64,000 bases of DNA from Rhodeus uyekii (taxonomy: Eukaryota > Chordata > Actinopteri > Cypriniformes > Acheilognathidae). Location: the NCBI GenBank assembly GCA_037043235.1, contig JAWRVZ010000089.1:2266501-2330500 (forward strand), given 5' to 3'. Of this stretch, positions 1 through 10,985 are shown piece by piece (position 1 is the stretch's first letter; each line of letters begins with the position of its first letter). The translations under genes and the position numbers were made by a program. The notes below the pieces were generated by a model. The model had not been told where the DNA came from and searched no databases. It saw only the letters and a program-made list of their open reading frames with translations.

Positions 1-800
1 AGCTGATAAAACCAAAAGAATGTGTGCGGGGAGGACCAGCCTGCCGCATTACAGGGAGAAACCTGATAAAAGAGCCTTTGAGGCAGCCATGCTGCCGGTG
101 GAGTGGGCACGGACGCTCACAGGGGATGGGAGTCCGGCCGACTCATAAGCAAGAGAGATAGTCTCAACTATCCATCTGCTTAGGTTAGTTTGAATACTGG
201 GGCGCCCTTAGGGTTCCCCACACAAACAAACAGCTGGTCAGGTCCGAGGACTGGTTTGTCTCGATAGATCTCAAGGACGCGTATTTCCAAGTCTCTATCC
301 TCCCTCAGCATCGGAAGTTCCTCAGATTCGCCTTTGGGGGAAAGGCTTATCAGTATCGGGTACCTCTGTTCAGCCTGGCTTTGTCTCCTCGCACTTTCAC
401 CAAGTGCGTGGATGCAGCTCTAGCTCCGCTCCGATCTCGAGGGATTCGGATTTTAAATTACATCGACTGGCTCATTTTGGCCCAGTCTTGAGAGTTGGCG
501 GTGCAACGACAAGGGGAAGACCTATGGACGTAAGTGTTCAGTGCTCGCACTGACAGACCTTAATTTTAAACTCCTGGTCCTGGTAACCAAAGGGCCAGTA
601 CAATGGACCGAGCCACATTAGTGGGTACCTTAGGTACCTGCATCAACAAGGAGCTCATGACCTTGGGCGAAGTGACGTCACCGACTTGCGACTGTCACTC
701 ACTCACACTTGGTCGATCGTTCGATCATTTACATGCATTACGAGACTATCATCAAGGTATTCCCTTAGCGCTTTTGACACAGCGCGAGTTCCCTTGAAAG
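1..800 (+). mobile_element. DIRS-type retrotransposon remnant 1 (reverse transcriptase fragment)
   Basis: A reverse-transcriptase fragment reads on the + strand from about 246 to 490. It has the DIRS palm-domain order: the SIDLKDAYF motif, then the FAFGGKAYQYRV segment, then SLALSPRTFTKCVDAAL, ending at the catalytic block, which reads YID-WLIL. Intact family members have YIDDW, so one of the two adjacent catalytic aspartates is deleted and a stop follows within a few codons; the copy is dead. The 640-800 part resembles 7490-7680, the end of a second DIRS remnant, including the GCGAGTTCCCTTGAAAGGGA end motif. The family (tyrosine-recombinase retrotransposons, common in teleosts) is recognised from memory of its RT. 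The left boundary lies outside the window or is not determinable. Confidence 0.75.
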
Positions 801-1420
801 GGAAATGAAATGGGAGAGAAATAATATATTTTGATGCTTCTGGGTTCCCAGCTTTGCATTCCTTCGCAACATACATTTTGACAGTGAATGCAAAGTTTCT
901 TGGAGGAATGCAAAAGCATTCAAATTCATTTGTCCTTCCATCACCATATATTTTAAGTCTTTTTAGCCCCTCATGTCGCACAAATAAATCAAACAAATAT
1001 ACATTCAGTAGGAAACTATCAGGAACTACTTTGACTGGTTCATCTCTGATGATTGTGCCAAAGAATCTTATATACAGTGATTTAAACTTAATAATCAATG
1101 TATTATTTGTTTGATATTGACAGCTATTGGAAGGAAATATTTGACTTTTTTCTTTAGTTTGCTGTTGTGAAAGCCTTACTAGGAAGCCATAATGTCTAGT
1201 TCTACTTTATTACTGTAATGGTTTAATCAAGAGAAAAAGAAAAATATAATATGTATATAGTGATGCAATGTTGCATTTTTGGACAGAATTTTATTGCATT
1301 TTTGTTCCTGAAACCTTTTGTTCTGCTTTGATCCTAGATATTGTGATCTAATACAATTTCAGAATCCGTGTGTGTGAACAACTCATTGTCTAGATTTGAT
1401 CCTATCCGATAGTGAATTGA
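801..1420. other. Non-coding, AT-rich; no gene recognised
   Basis: No exon or known repeat is seen. A short interrupted inverted pair occurs around 854-917: TTTGCATTCC near 854 and GGAATGCAAA near 905. Nothing else stands out. Confidence 0.4.
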
Positions 1421-1980
1421 ACAACTGACTCCAGGAGATTCCAGTAAGACATTAATTACCCAGAGCTTGAAACAGGCTGCTGTTACTATAGCAACAGTCT
1501 GAGTGCTGATGGCGACCTCATGTGTTGAACTTCAGTAACACAGATCTCAGAATCATCATTTCAGTAATTACAGGAGAATTTCACTACAAATTAAAGCTCT
1601 TTAACAAGAGAAACGTTTTTTTAAAACTGCAATAATCAGTGAGAGCTTTAATACAGCTTTAAGAAACATGCAGGAATTATAAATATAAAACCAATCTTTC
1701 CTTTATATTTAACTCACAACACAGCTTATTGTCTGTAATATTTTCATTTCAGTGGTTTAATGTTATTTCTGTCTAAAAACACTTTAGATATCCTATATAA
1801 AATGTGTGCAACATTTAGTAGATGTTTGTTAGTCACTGATGGTCGTTAAACTTGTCACAGTCAGTTTTACACGTGGTCAATGTTTCCTGAATGTTGTTTT
1901 TAGACCCTGTGGTTATAGAAGCAAAAGAGGAGTGACAAAACTGCTTATTAACAGTAAATAATGAGCTTTAGTCAGTCGAA
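1420..1980. repeat. Duplicated upstream block X, copy 1 (upstream of gene A)
   Basis: This block, which includes GCTTGAAACAGGCTGCTGTT and the following CTATAGCAACAGTCTGAG segment, recurs at about 15120-15690 upstream of gene C with high identity. Genes B and D lack it at the equivalent position. It marks a segmental duplication that included 5' flank. No coding potential is evident. Confidence 0.65.
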
Positions 1981-2080
1981 AGTCCCTCACCATGATAAAG
2001 AAAATGTAGTCTTAAGTGTCAGTTCTGCGTCCACACTCTTCTGCTGCGATCGGCTCTTCTGGAAACTGGACTCTAGAGAA

Positions 2081-3935
2081 ATGAAGCTCGTCTTTGGACT
2101 GATGCTGCTGCAAACGGCTGCATGTGAGTCGACTTTATGACGCTGTTCAATCACATCCATCTCTGAAATAACAACACTGTAATGTTACATGTAGAGTGCT
2201 ACTATTCTGTAGATTTGTAAAAAAGATTGATAAAAATTGAGGAAGTGTGTTGCTAAAATGTTGAATATTTTGTCAATTGAATTTATTTGAAGTAATCATA
2301 TGGGATTAATGAAATCTGTCTCCATGAAATCTGATGTTATATAGATCAAGATGTTATTTATAAATGAGAGAAATGTCACAATTTAACTGGTTTGAACTTT
2401 TTAGTTGTTTCACGCACAAGTTAAATCTGTCCAATAATATGATTATGTTCAGTAATTCAGGAGGAAACTGAAATTTACTGTTTCCTGAGAGAGAGTTGAG
2501 CATTTGTGTTTCGTCAATGTTTCAATGAGATCAAGAGTGATTGATTCCTTTAGTTCTGAATGTTTTTGTCATTTATTTCATATTTTGATTCACAATGGAA
2601 AAAGATATCAGCAGAAACTCTGACTTTATAGACATTGATTTCTCTTTCTCCCTCTCGTTCTTCAGGTTTGGAGGACTGCAGGTTTAATCCGGCAGGAGAT
2701 TCCTGTTACGCAGCTCTGGGACACAAACTCAATCTGCTGATGGTGGACTCTCATTATTATAACCTAAAGTTGACAAAGACAATAAACCACGACTCACATG
2801 ATTCAGTTTGTAAAGTAAAGAATGACACCATGAAGAATGACTGTGATCTTTTTAAGAACAGACCTGAAGTGACGGTCATTAATGGGACTCTGATAATAAA
2901 CTCTGTGAAGAGAACAGATTCAGGGAATTACACTTTAGCACTCATTGACTCAGAGGGCACACAAATATCTTCATATCTTCAAGTGATTGTTGAAGGTACA
3001 GTAACTCTCATCAGACTCATTACAATCTCATGATCTCCAAACATGCAGATAAATTAGAGAAATTTCTGTGAAGCTGCTTCTTCAGAATCTTATTATTATT
3101 TGTCACATAAATATTTTTTATTTTATTTAGACTGTTTATAAAAAAAATCAAGTCATGTTTGTTTGTGTGTGTTTTTGTCACATGTCTCTTCCTCCAGCTC
3201 CTGTTACGTCAGTGAAAGTGTCAATCATCTGCTCCTCCAGTGGAGGGATGAAGGCGTCCTGCTCCTCTGATGGAGATCAGCTCGTCTACAGCTGGACTCT
3301 GAATGGAGATCCACTGATGGATGGAAACTCCTCCACCATTCATCTGAACGAGAGAACTGAGGGAAACATCAGCTGCAGTGTGAAGAACAACATCAACGAA
3401 CAGAAAAACTTTAGTTTTAAACTCTGTCCTGGTGAGACTTTAATTCATGAATATTCACTTATTCATAAAAACCACATTGACTTCTCTTCATTGGACACAG
3501 TTCATTTGTGTTGACTTTTTTCAGTTTCAGTGATTGTTGTGATGTTTTATTACAGGACCAACTAGTACAGCTATGACCCCTCGTTTAAACAGTAGCAAAC
3601 CAGAATCTGAACATGGTATGCGTTTAAAATAACATGACATAGGAAACACTATCGACTGGTTTTAATTTCTTTCTAATCTTTGTTTTCAGTGAGTTCAGTT
3701 TCTGTGGTGTTTGTGCTGGTCTGGTGTTTTCAGATGATGGTTCTGTTCGGTCTGTTAGGAGGTTTTCACATCTACATGAGACACATGTCAGGTTAGAGAC
3801 TTATGATCATCACTGTGGATTCAACATGTAAATATTAAGTGTGAAGATGATGCTAATGTGATGCTTTTAGGAAAGAAACAAGAAGATCAACAACTGAGAA
3901 TGAGAAGATTTACGGAAAGACATGAAGATTCATGA
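2081..3935 (+). CDS. IgSF receptor A, CD2/SLAM-like, short tail
   Basis: Six exons join in frame to 277 aa: 2081-2123, 2666-2995, 3198-3431, 3556-3615, 3690-3791 and 3871-3935, with GT-AG introns, all phase 1. Exon 1 encodes the signal peptide (MKLVFGLMLLQTAA). Exon 2 is a V-type domain ending DSGNYTLAL...LQVIVE; it has Leu/Thr where canonical V domains have the B- and F-strand cysteines, as in the CD2/SLAM family. Exon 3 is a C2-type domain with four or more cysteines and a closing CPG, as in CD2 and CD48. Exon 4 is a Ser/Thr stalk. Exon 5 is the transmembrane segment with a Gln inside it. Exon 6 is a basic 21-residue tail without tyrosine. N-glycosylation sequons occur in both Ig domains (NDT, NGT, NYT, NSS, NIS). 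The likely role is cell-surface adhesion or recognition on leukocytes, inferred from family only. An ATTAAA polyadenylation signal lies near 4174. The immediate promoter block seen in B, C and D is missing. The exact orthologue is not recognised. Confidence 0.8.
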
Positions 3936-5150
3936 GACCAGCAGCAGATCTCAGCCCATCTATGAGAAATCAGCTTTTGCTTCCCTGTTCCTACAGTTTT
4001 AACAGTGATTTCAGATGATGGCAACTTTTGATCGACACACAAAATCTTCCTATCCTATATTATTTTAACATTATCCTTATATTGTAATTGTTAAAAGCAC
4101 AGGTTGCAATTGCTATCTAACATGTTAACTGATATGTTCTGTAATTGTAACTGTATATTATTGCCAAATGGATATTAAAGTGACACATTCATCTCTGACT
4201 GATAGCAGAATATTTCCTAAATTGAAGCATCAAAATAAATATTTTCTATAAAGCTGCTTTTAGAAGAAAAAAAATTGAAAAGCGCTATAAAAATGAACTG
4301 GAATTTTAATCCGTGTCTGAGTTTTGCTATGTGTTTTATTCTTTGCTTGGATTTGCAGGATCTTCTAATGATGTTTAACGAGTTTAGCCACAAGTGTGCA
4401 TTTGTGTTTTTTACCAGATTTTTTTTTTTTTTTATCAAAAACTCTAAGCTGAGTCTGTTTTGAAACTGTTAAGATGAACATTTTGGAATATAAAGTTTTT
4501 AAAAAAGTAAAACCATTTGAAATGAAACTTTTTTCAGTTAAAAGATGCCAGCTCATTTGTGTTTGGTTTCAATTTTATTTAATATAATTTTCATTGAAAT
4601 TAACAGAAAATGTACATTAATAAAATTAAAACAAATTTGGAACTTTGCAACATAGGCCATTTAGAAAATATAAATTAGTTAAGCTGTAACTCAATGTTGG
4701 TAATAACCAGGAATTTGTCTGTCTTTGACACTTCTAAAACTTAAAGAGTTATTATATTACAGTGTTTGTTTTTATGTTTATTTGAGTGATTATTTCACTG
4801 AAGCGCTTTAGTCTCTCCATCAGAATCTGTATGAGAAACAGAAACTGCATGTCATTGTGTTTGAATGTGTGGATGAAACCTGAGGGTTTGAGGAATCGCA
4901 CCAGATGATCATCATATCCAGACCGATGACATCAAGAAAAGTGCAAACCTTTATCAAAATATCATATTATCTACTATGTATTATATCTGTTGCCATAGAT
5001 TATTCCTCATGGTTCTGTTCCATCTGTGTTCAATTCTAGCTGATTAAGAAGTGAATCAAGATAAAGAATTAGAATTGTGTTTTTTATGTATTGTCAATAG
5101 ATGTATTGATTATCCTGATACTTTTGTTGTTGAAACCGGTAGCTTAGCTT
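3936..5150. other. Gene A 3' UTR and downstream flank
   Basis: This flank is collinear with sequence downstream of B (10345-10640, then 13430-13870) and of C (18020-18780, then 19630-19990). It includes the block GATATTAAAGTGACACATTC and a block ending TGATGACATC. It therefore belongs to the duplicated unit. No gene is seen. Confidence 0.6.
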
Positions 5151-5204
5151 TGAGTGTCTTCAGCAAACATTGTGTGTGAGTGTGTGTTGAGAGGCTGGTT
5201 CCTT

Positions 5205-7720
5205 CATTAGAATATCTGGTTGCATCTACCAGAAGTTTCTCATTGGGTCCTGCACAATGTATATATATTATTTTCCTTTAGCAGGGTTCTACCCACCGTG
5301 GTGAACCCTGAGCAGGCTCTGGTCACGGAACAGGAAGTAGACACTCTGTTGAGGCAAGGGACTAGGGAATATGTACCCCCCCTCAGACAGAAAGTCAGGC
5401 TTACAGCCGTTACTTCATCGTTCCCAAGAGGGATGGAGGATTGCGGCCCATCAAAAAATTTGCGCCTTCTAAATCACTCGTCATCAATGTTGACTTTGAA
5501 CCAGATCATGATAGATCAGGACTGGTCTATCACATCGACCTGAAGGAAACATATTTTCATTCCATCCTTCCACAACACAGTAAGTACATCAGGTTCACCT
5601 TTGGGGGGAAGGCTTACCAATATCGAGTGCTTCCGTTCGACCTAGCTCTTTCACCTCGCACGTTCATCATATGCATGGTCGCAGCGCTAACCCCGCCGCG
5701 CCTCCAATGCATCAACGTTCTTTATTATATCGACGACTGGCTTACTGTACCCATTTGCCACATCTAGCGGTTCAACATTGAGATGATGTTCCCGTGCTCT
5801 TTAAAGTGTTGGGGTTGAGGCTAAATGCAAAAAAGAGTTTTCTCTTTTCTCTCCAGAGGACCACCTTCCTCTGCGTTGTTGGGTTTCGGTTATGATGTCT
5901 GCATGGCTTTCCCCTATGTGCATCGATTCAGTCCTGTTAAACATCAAAAGAGTTTAACTAGGCCAGCCACTCACTGTAAAGCACTTCCAGCGAGTGCCGG
6001 GTCTCAGGCAGCAGCTTCCTGCGTTATCCTGTTCAGGTTGCTACACGAGGTCGCTACAGTGGTGGCTCAGAACCAGAGGGTTTTACCCGAGGAGCAACCC
6101 TTTCCACACTATCAAAGTCACGAGGCCTACGTGCCTTGGATATGAGGAAGAAACCCTGGTTTCTTCATATTGGGAGCTCCTTGTCAACGCGTAATGCCAT
6201 TGACGGATGCATCCCTTTCTCTTGAGAGACCGCTCCGCCCAAGGTTATGAGCACCAGTCATCCTGGCACATAAACCTGCTAGAGATGATGGCTGCTTGGA
6301 GGGTGCTTCAGGTGTTCCTCCCAGACCTTAGGGGCCACCATGTGGTTGTCCAAACTGACAGCACAACAGTGGTCTCATATATAAATCATGAGGGGGGTCT
6401 AAGCTCGAGACCACTATACAAACTGGCGCAACTTTGGTTTCAAGGGAGACTGCTCTCTCTACTGGCAGTTCACATTCCTAGGACCCAGAATGTGGAAGCA
6501 GACATCCTGTCAAGGTAGGGGCCGATCCCCGGGGAATGCAGACTCCACCCCAATGAGGTGGAGCAGATACGGTTGAGATACGGCCGAGCACAAGTAGACC
6601 TGTTCGCATCCGTAGAAATGACCCATTGTCCTCGATGTTTTGTTTTTTTAATTCATTGTTTAGACGTGGCCGGGGCTACGTCTTTACGCTTTCCCCCCAA
6701 TTGCACTGCTCCCGGGAGTTCTGGAGAGAGTTCACCGGGACAAGGTCCATCTCACACTTATTGCACCGCGTCAGTCAGGCAGAGTGTGGTTTACGGATCT
6801 AATGTCTCTCCTACATGGAGTCCCTTGGGAGACTCAAGTCAGGGAGGACTTTCTGTCCCAGGCAGCGGGGTTGATACGTCACCCCTGCCCAGAACTGTGG
6901 AACTTTGGGCTTGGCCTCTGAGGGGGCCCAGCTCATAAATTCTGGTCTCTCCACAAGGAAGCTGTATGCACTGAAGTGAAGACTCTTCACTTCTTGCTGT
7001 AGCAAGAAGCAGGTGAACCCAGTTACCTGTCAGATTGGCAAAGTCCTGGAGTTCCTGCAAGAAATACATTTGCTGCAGGGCTGTCCCCTTTCACCCTGAA
7101 GGTTTATGTGGCTGCCACAGCCACTTACCACGTACCTTTGGGTGGCATGTCTATTGGCAGGGACCCCCTAGTCACACGCTTCCTCTGTGGCACCATCAGG
7201 CTGAGGCCTGCAGACCAAGGTTCCTACTTGGGACTTGTACCTTGCCCTCCAGGGTCTGTCCCAGGAACCCTTTGAATCTCTTGAAGATTCCTCTTAAGGA
7301 ATCCTCTTAAGTTTCTTTCTTTTAAAGACTTTTTGTTTTAGCCATCACATCACTAAAAAGATTTGGGGACCTACAGACCTTTCTGTAGCTCCATCCTGCC
7401 TTCCGCTCGGGAACATGCGTCCTCTCTTTGTGAGCTATGAGACACTTGTCGGCCTTCATCACTGAGGTGGCATTGGTATTTGACGCATTGCGAGTTCCCT
7501 TGAAAGGGAACATCTCAGGTTACGTATGTAACCATTGTTCCCTGAGGTGGGAGGGTTCATGTCTTCACCGACTTGCGGCTGTCACTCACACTCGATCGAT
7601 TGTTTACTTAATGCTTCACGAGACCTCGTCAAGGTATTCCCCAAAGTGTTCGACGCAGCGTCTCGTTCCCTCTTCAGAGCTCTATGGTTACATACGTAAC
7701 CTGAGATGTTTCTGTGAACG
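5205..7720 (+). mobile_element. DIRS-type retrotransposon remnant 2 (RT, RNase H, recombinase fragments)
   Basis: Degenerate + strand coding fragments lie in DIRS order. RT N-terminus is at 5281-5540 (LPTVVNPEQALV, then VDTLLRQGTREYVPP). The RT palm is at 5520-5760, keeping the YIDDW motif at about 5728. RNase H is at 6207-6518 (WHINLLEMMAAWRVL, VQTDSTTVVSYINHEGG and ADILSR). A linker is at 6558-6938. A tyrosine-recombinase N-terminal part is at about 7035-7420 (PSTLKVYVAA-like region, damaged). Frameshifts and stops separate the pieces, and the catalytic end of the recombinase is not visible, so the copy is inactive. It sits between genes A and B at a point where the paralogous flank of gene B (about 13870-14040) is continuous, so it inserted after that part of the unit existed. 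Confidence 0.8.
7522..7708. repeat. Inverted repeat at the DIRS remnant 2 end
   Basis: The sequence CTCAGGTTACGTATGTAACC at about 7525-7544 recurs inverted at about 7685-7706 as GGTTACATACGTAACCTGAG. The arms are about 24 bp and are separated by about 136 bp. A related GGTTACATACATAACC lies at the right end of DIRS remnant 3 near 13402. These are probably element termini or a small foldback derived from them. Confidence 0.65.
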
Positions 7721-8026
7721 CTGGTTCTCTCAAGAACTCAGAACATCCCATCAGTCTCAGATCCAGTAAACATAAGGATTCCCACTTTTTCTCTTTCTCA
7801 CACACTCTCTCTATCTGTATGTGAGAGAAACTAGAATATCAATAATTTGGCTTGGAGGAAGTTAAGCGCAATTAGTAATTTTACTTCATTTAGAGACAAA
7901 TCCTTCCCACTTGCTACTTCAAACTAATGATTGACACTTTTACACCTTTTTTTAGGAAGTGTACCTGAAAATGTTACTTTGTTTTTCACCTTTCTCTCAT
8001 TTTCGTTCTTTTTTTAGGTGTATGTA

Positions 8027-8232
8027 GTGCAAACATCATCTGCCTCCCCCCACACGAGGAAACTTCCTCTTTTCTCTGTGAAGTGGTCAGATATTTCCTC
8101 ATGTGTTGGTCCAGAGTGAGTCTTGCTTCATGAGAGTCAGAACACAGACGGACTGAAGTCCAGACTCTCATCTCCATCTGAAGCAGCCTCCACACTCTTC
8201 TGCTGCTCTTCTGGAAACTGGACTCTAGAGAA
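8027..8232 (+). promoter_or_regulatory. Conserved promoter/5' UTR block of gene B
   Basis: About 205 bp directly upstream of the gene B ATG is nearly identical to 16156-16361 (C) and 22044-22249 (D). It includes the inverted repeat GAGGAAACTTCCTC at 8056-8069, whose reverse strand gives the PU.1/ETS-type core GAGGAAGT. The region closest to the ATG is probably transcribed 5' UTR. Promoter function is inferred from position, conservation and the ETS motif. Confidence 0.55.
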
Positions 8233-10344
8233 ATGAAGCTCGTCTTTGGACTGATGCTGCTGCAAACGGCTGCATGTGAGTCGACTTTATGATGCTGTTC
8301 AATCACATCCATCTCTGAAATAACAACACTGTAATATGACATGAAGAGTGTTTCCAGTCCGAGTGTTGCTGATCTTCTCATCTGTAGATTGTTTGAGCAT
8401 TTGTAGTGCACATTGTGCTAAAACATTTAATATTTTGAAGTAATCACACAGGGATTCATCTAATAATGTCTCTCTATGAAATCTGATGTCATATAGATCA
8501 AGATGTTATTTAAAAAATGAGAGAAATGTCACTATTTAACTGGTTTGAACTTTTTAGTTGTTTCACGCACAAGTTAAATCTGACCAATAATATGATTATG
8601 TTCAGTAATTCAGGAGGAAACTGAAATGCACTGTTTCCTGAGAGAAAAGAGTTGAGCATTTGAGTTTCGTCAATGTTTCAATGAGATCAAGAGTGATTGA
8701 TTCCTTTAGTTCTTTGAATGATTCTCAAATTTATGTTAGATTTTAATTCAAGAAAAAGATTTATATCAGCAGAATCTCTGGATCTGCAGATGTTGATTTC
8801 TCTCTCTGTTTTGTTCTTCAGGTATAGAGTTTGACTGCAGGTTTAATCTGGATGAAGATCCCTGTTACGCAGCTCTGGGACACAAACTCAATCTGCTGAT
8901 GGTGGACTCTCATTATTATCACCTAAAGTTAACAAACACCATAAACAACAACTCAGATGATCCAGTTTGTAGAGTAAAGAACGGCACAATGATGAGTGAT
9001 TGTGATCTTTTTAAGAACAGACCTGAAGTGACTGTCACGGATGGGACTCTGATAATAAACCCTGTGATCAGAGCAGATTCAGGGAATTACACTTTAACAG
9101 TCTATGACCATTATCGTGGAGTAATGTATACATATCTTCAAGTGATTGTTGAAGGTACAGTAACTCTCATCAGACTCACTACAATCTCATGATCTCTAAA
9201 CATCTCACTCTCATGCAGATAAATTACTGGAATTTCTGTGAAGAATATTCTTTATTATTATTTAGTCAAAGGCATCTGCACGTACTAAGAATATTTTATG
9301 AATTAAAAAATAGCATCTACTTTATATTATCTTCTGTTTGAAAATAAGAATGAGAATGAGAATCTATGTGAACCTTTTCCTTCATGCAGCTCTTTATTGA
9401 ACATCTGCCAGAATTATCAGAAGAAACTGTACTAAATTGTCTCTATATCTAGATTTATTATATTTGTCACAAATGTATTTATTTAGAATATTTACAAAAT
9501 CAAGCCATGTTTGTTTGTGTTTTTGTCACATGTCTCTTCCTCCAGCTCCTGTTACGTCAGTGGAAGTGTCAATCATCTGCTCCTCCAGTGGAGGGATGAA
9601 GGCGTCCTGCTCCTCTGATGGAGATCAGCTCGTCTACAGCTGGACTCTGAATGGAGATCCACTGATGGATGGAAACACCACCATTCATCTGAACGAGAGA
9701 ACTGACGGAAACATCAGCTGTAGTGTGAAGAACAACATCAGTCACGGACAGAAGAACATTAGTTTTAAACATTGTCCTGGTAAGACTTTAATTCATGAAT
9801 ATTCACTTATTTAAAACCACAGCAACACCACACTGACTTCTCTATATTGGACACAGTTCATTCTCAATGTTTCTGGTTGAAAGTTTATTCCAGCTCAATC
9901 TCTGCAGTAATTTGTGTTGACTTCAGTTTCAGTGATTGTGTTGTGATGTTATATTACAGGAACAATTACTGCAGTTGTGACCCCTCGTTTGACCAGTAGC
10001 AAACCAGGATTTGATGATGTTATGAGTTTAAAATAACATGACATAGGAAACATGATAGATTGAGTTTGCTTTCTTTCTAATCTTTGTTTTCAGTGTGTCC
10101 AGATTCTCTGGTGTTTGTGCTGGTCTGGTGTTTTCAGATGATGGTTCTGTTTGGTCTGTTAGGAGGTTTTCACATCTACATGAGACACATGTCAGGTGAG
10201 AGACTTATGATCATCATCGTGGATTCAACATGTAAATATTAAGTGTGTGAAGATGATGATGCTAATGTGATGCTTTTAGGAAAGAAACAAGAAGATCAAC
10301 AACTGAGAATGAGAAGATTTACAGAAAGATATGAAGATTCATGA
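8233..10344 (+). CDS. IgSF receptor B, CD2/SLAM-like, short tail, damaged exon 4 donor
   Basis: Exons: 8233-8275 (signal peptide), 8822-9154 (V-type D1), 9546-9779 (C2-type D2), 9960-10019 (stalk), 10094-10195 (transmembrane) and 10280-10344 (tail, stop TGA at 10342-10344). The family and architecture are those of gene A. D1 is the most divergent of the four: its N-terminus reads IEFDCRFNLDEDPCY and its F-G region TVYDHYRGVMYTY. The intron after exon 4 begins TT instead of GT (10020-10021), where A and C have GT. Use of the GT one base upstream (10019-10020) would shift the frame and stop before the membrane segment is complete. Skipping exon 4 (60 nt, symmetric phase 1) would keep the frame and give a stalkless 258-aa receptor. 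Whether the gene works therefore depends on splicing. Confidence 0.75.
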
Positions 10345-10985
10345 GACCAGCAGCAGATCTCAGCACATCTATGAGAAATCAGTTTTTGCTTCCCTGTTTC
10401 TACAGTTTCAAAAGTGATTTTGATTAACTTTTGATTGACACACAAAACCTTCCTATTCTAAATTATTTTAGCATTATCCTTAGATTGTAATTGTTAAAAG
10501 CACAGGTTGCAATTGCTGTCTAACATGTTAACTGATTAACTGAAAACACAACGTTAACTAACATGTTCTGTATTGTCATATGGATATTAAAGTGACACAT
10601 TCATCTCTGACTGATAGCAGAATATTTCCTAAATTGCAACATCAAAACTGAAAAGACAAAAGTCTTTTTTTAGACTGTTGTGAAAAGTACTATACAAATG
10701 AAGTCTGCTACGACAAAAAAACACAATAAGAAGGCTTCAATGTATCGTGAACAAACATAGAATAAAATTGAAGTGTGAATGTATGTAGCAGGATGAAGTC
10801 ATGAACCAGGAAGCTATGAAGGCATGCCGGAAGTGGCAGCTTTAATGTCTTCATTAAGTGCTGTGAAATGGTTGATTGTGTTTGTTGCTGGAAAAGACAA
10901 CCCTATTTAGTTTAAAAAGACCAGGGAATCCCAAACCATACTATGTATATTATCCATATGGAGAGTGAATGACAACCATTTAGTT
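10345..10985. other. Gene B 3' UTR and downstream flank
   Basis: An ATTAAA signal near 10585 and the GTGACACATTCATCTCTGAC block match the flanks of A and C. Collinearity with them then breaks off, before the DIRS remnant 3. Confidence 0.55.

Noticed and set aside
2666..3431. Assignment of the cluster to NITR or classical V-set receptors
   Set aside because: D1 lacks the canonical B/F-strand cysteine pair and any J-like motif, and D2 has the CD2-type cysteine pattern, so CD2/SLAM-like fits better. Without a search this remains a family-level call.
8027..8411. Minus-strand open frames (about 100-140 codons) repeated at 16130-16441 and 22021-22329
   Set aside because: They are antisense to the conserved promoter/5' UTR, exon 1 and the start of intron 1 of receptors B, C and D. 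They are conserved because the plus strand is duplicated and show no family signature.
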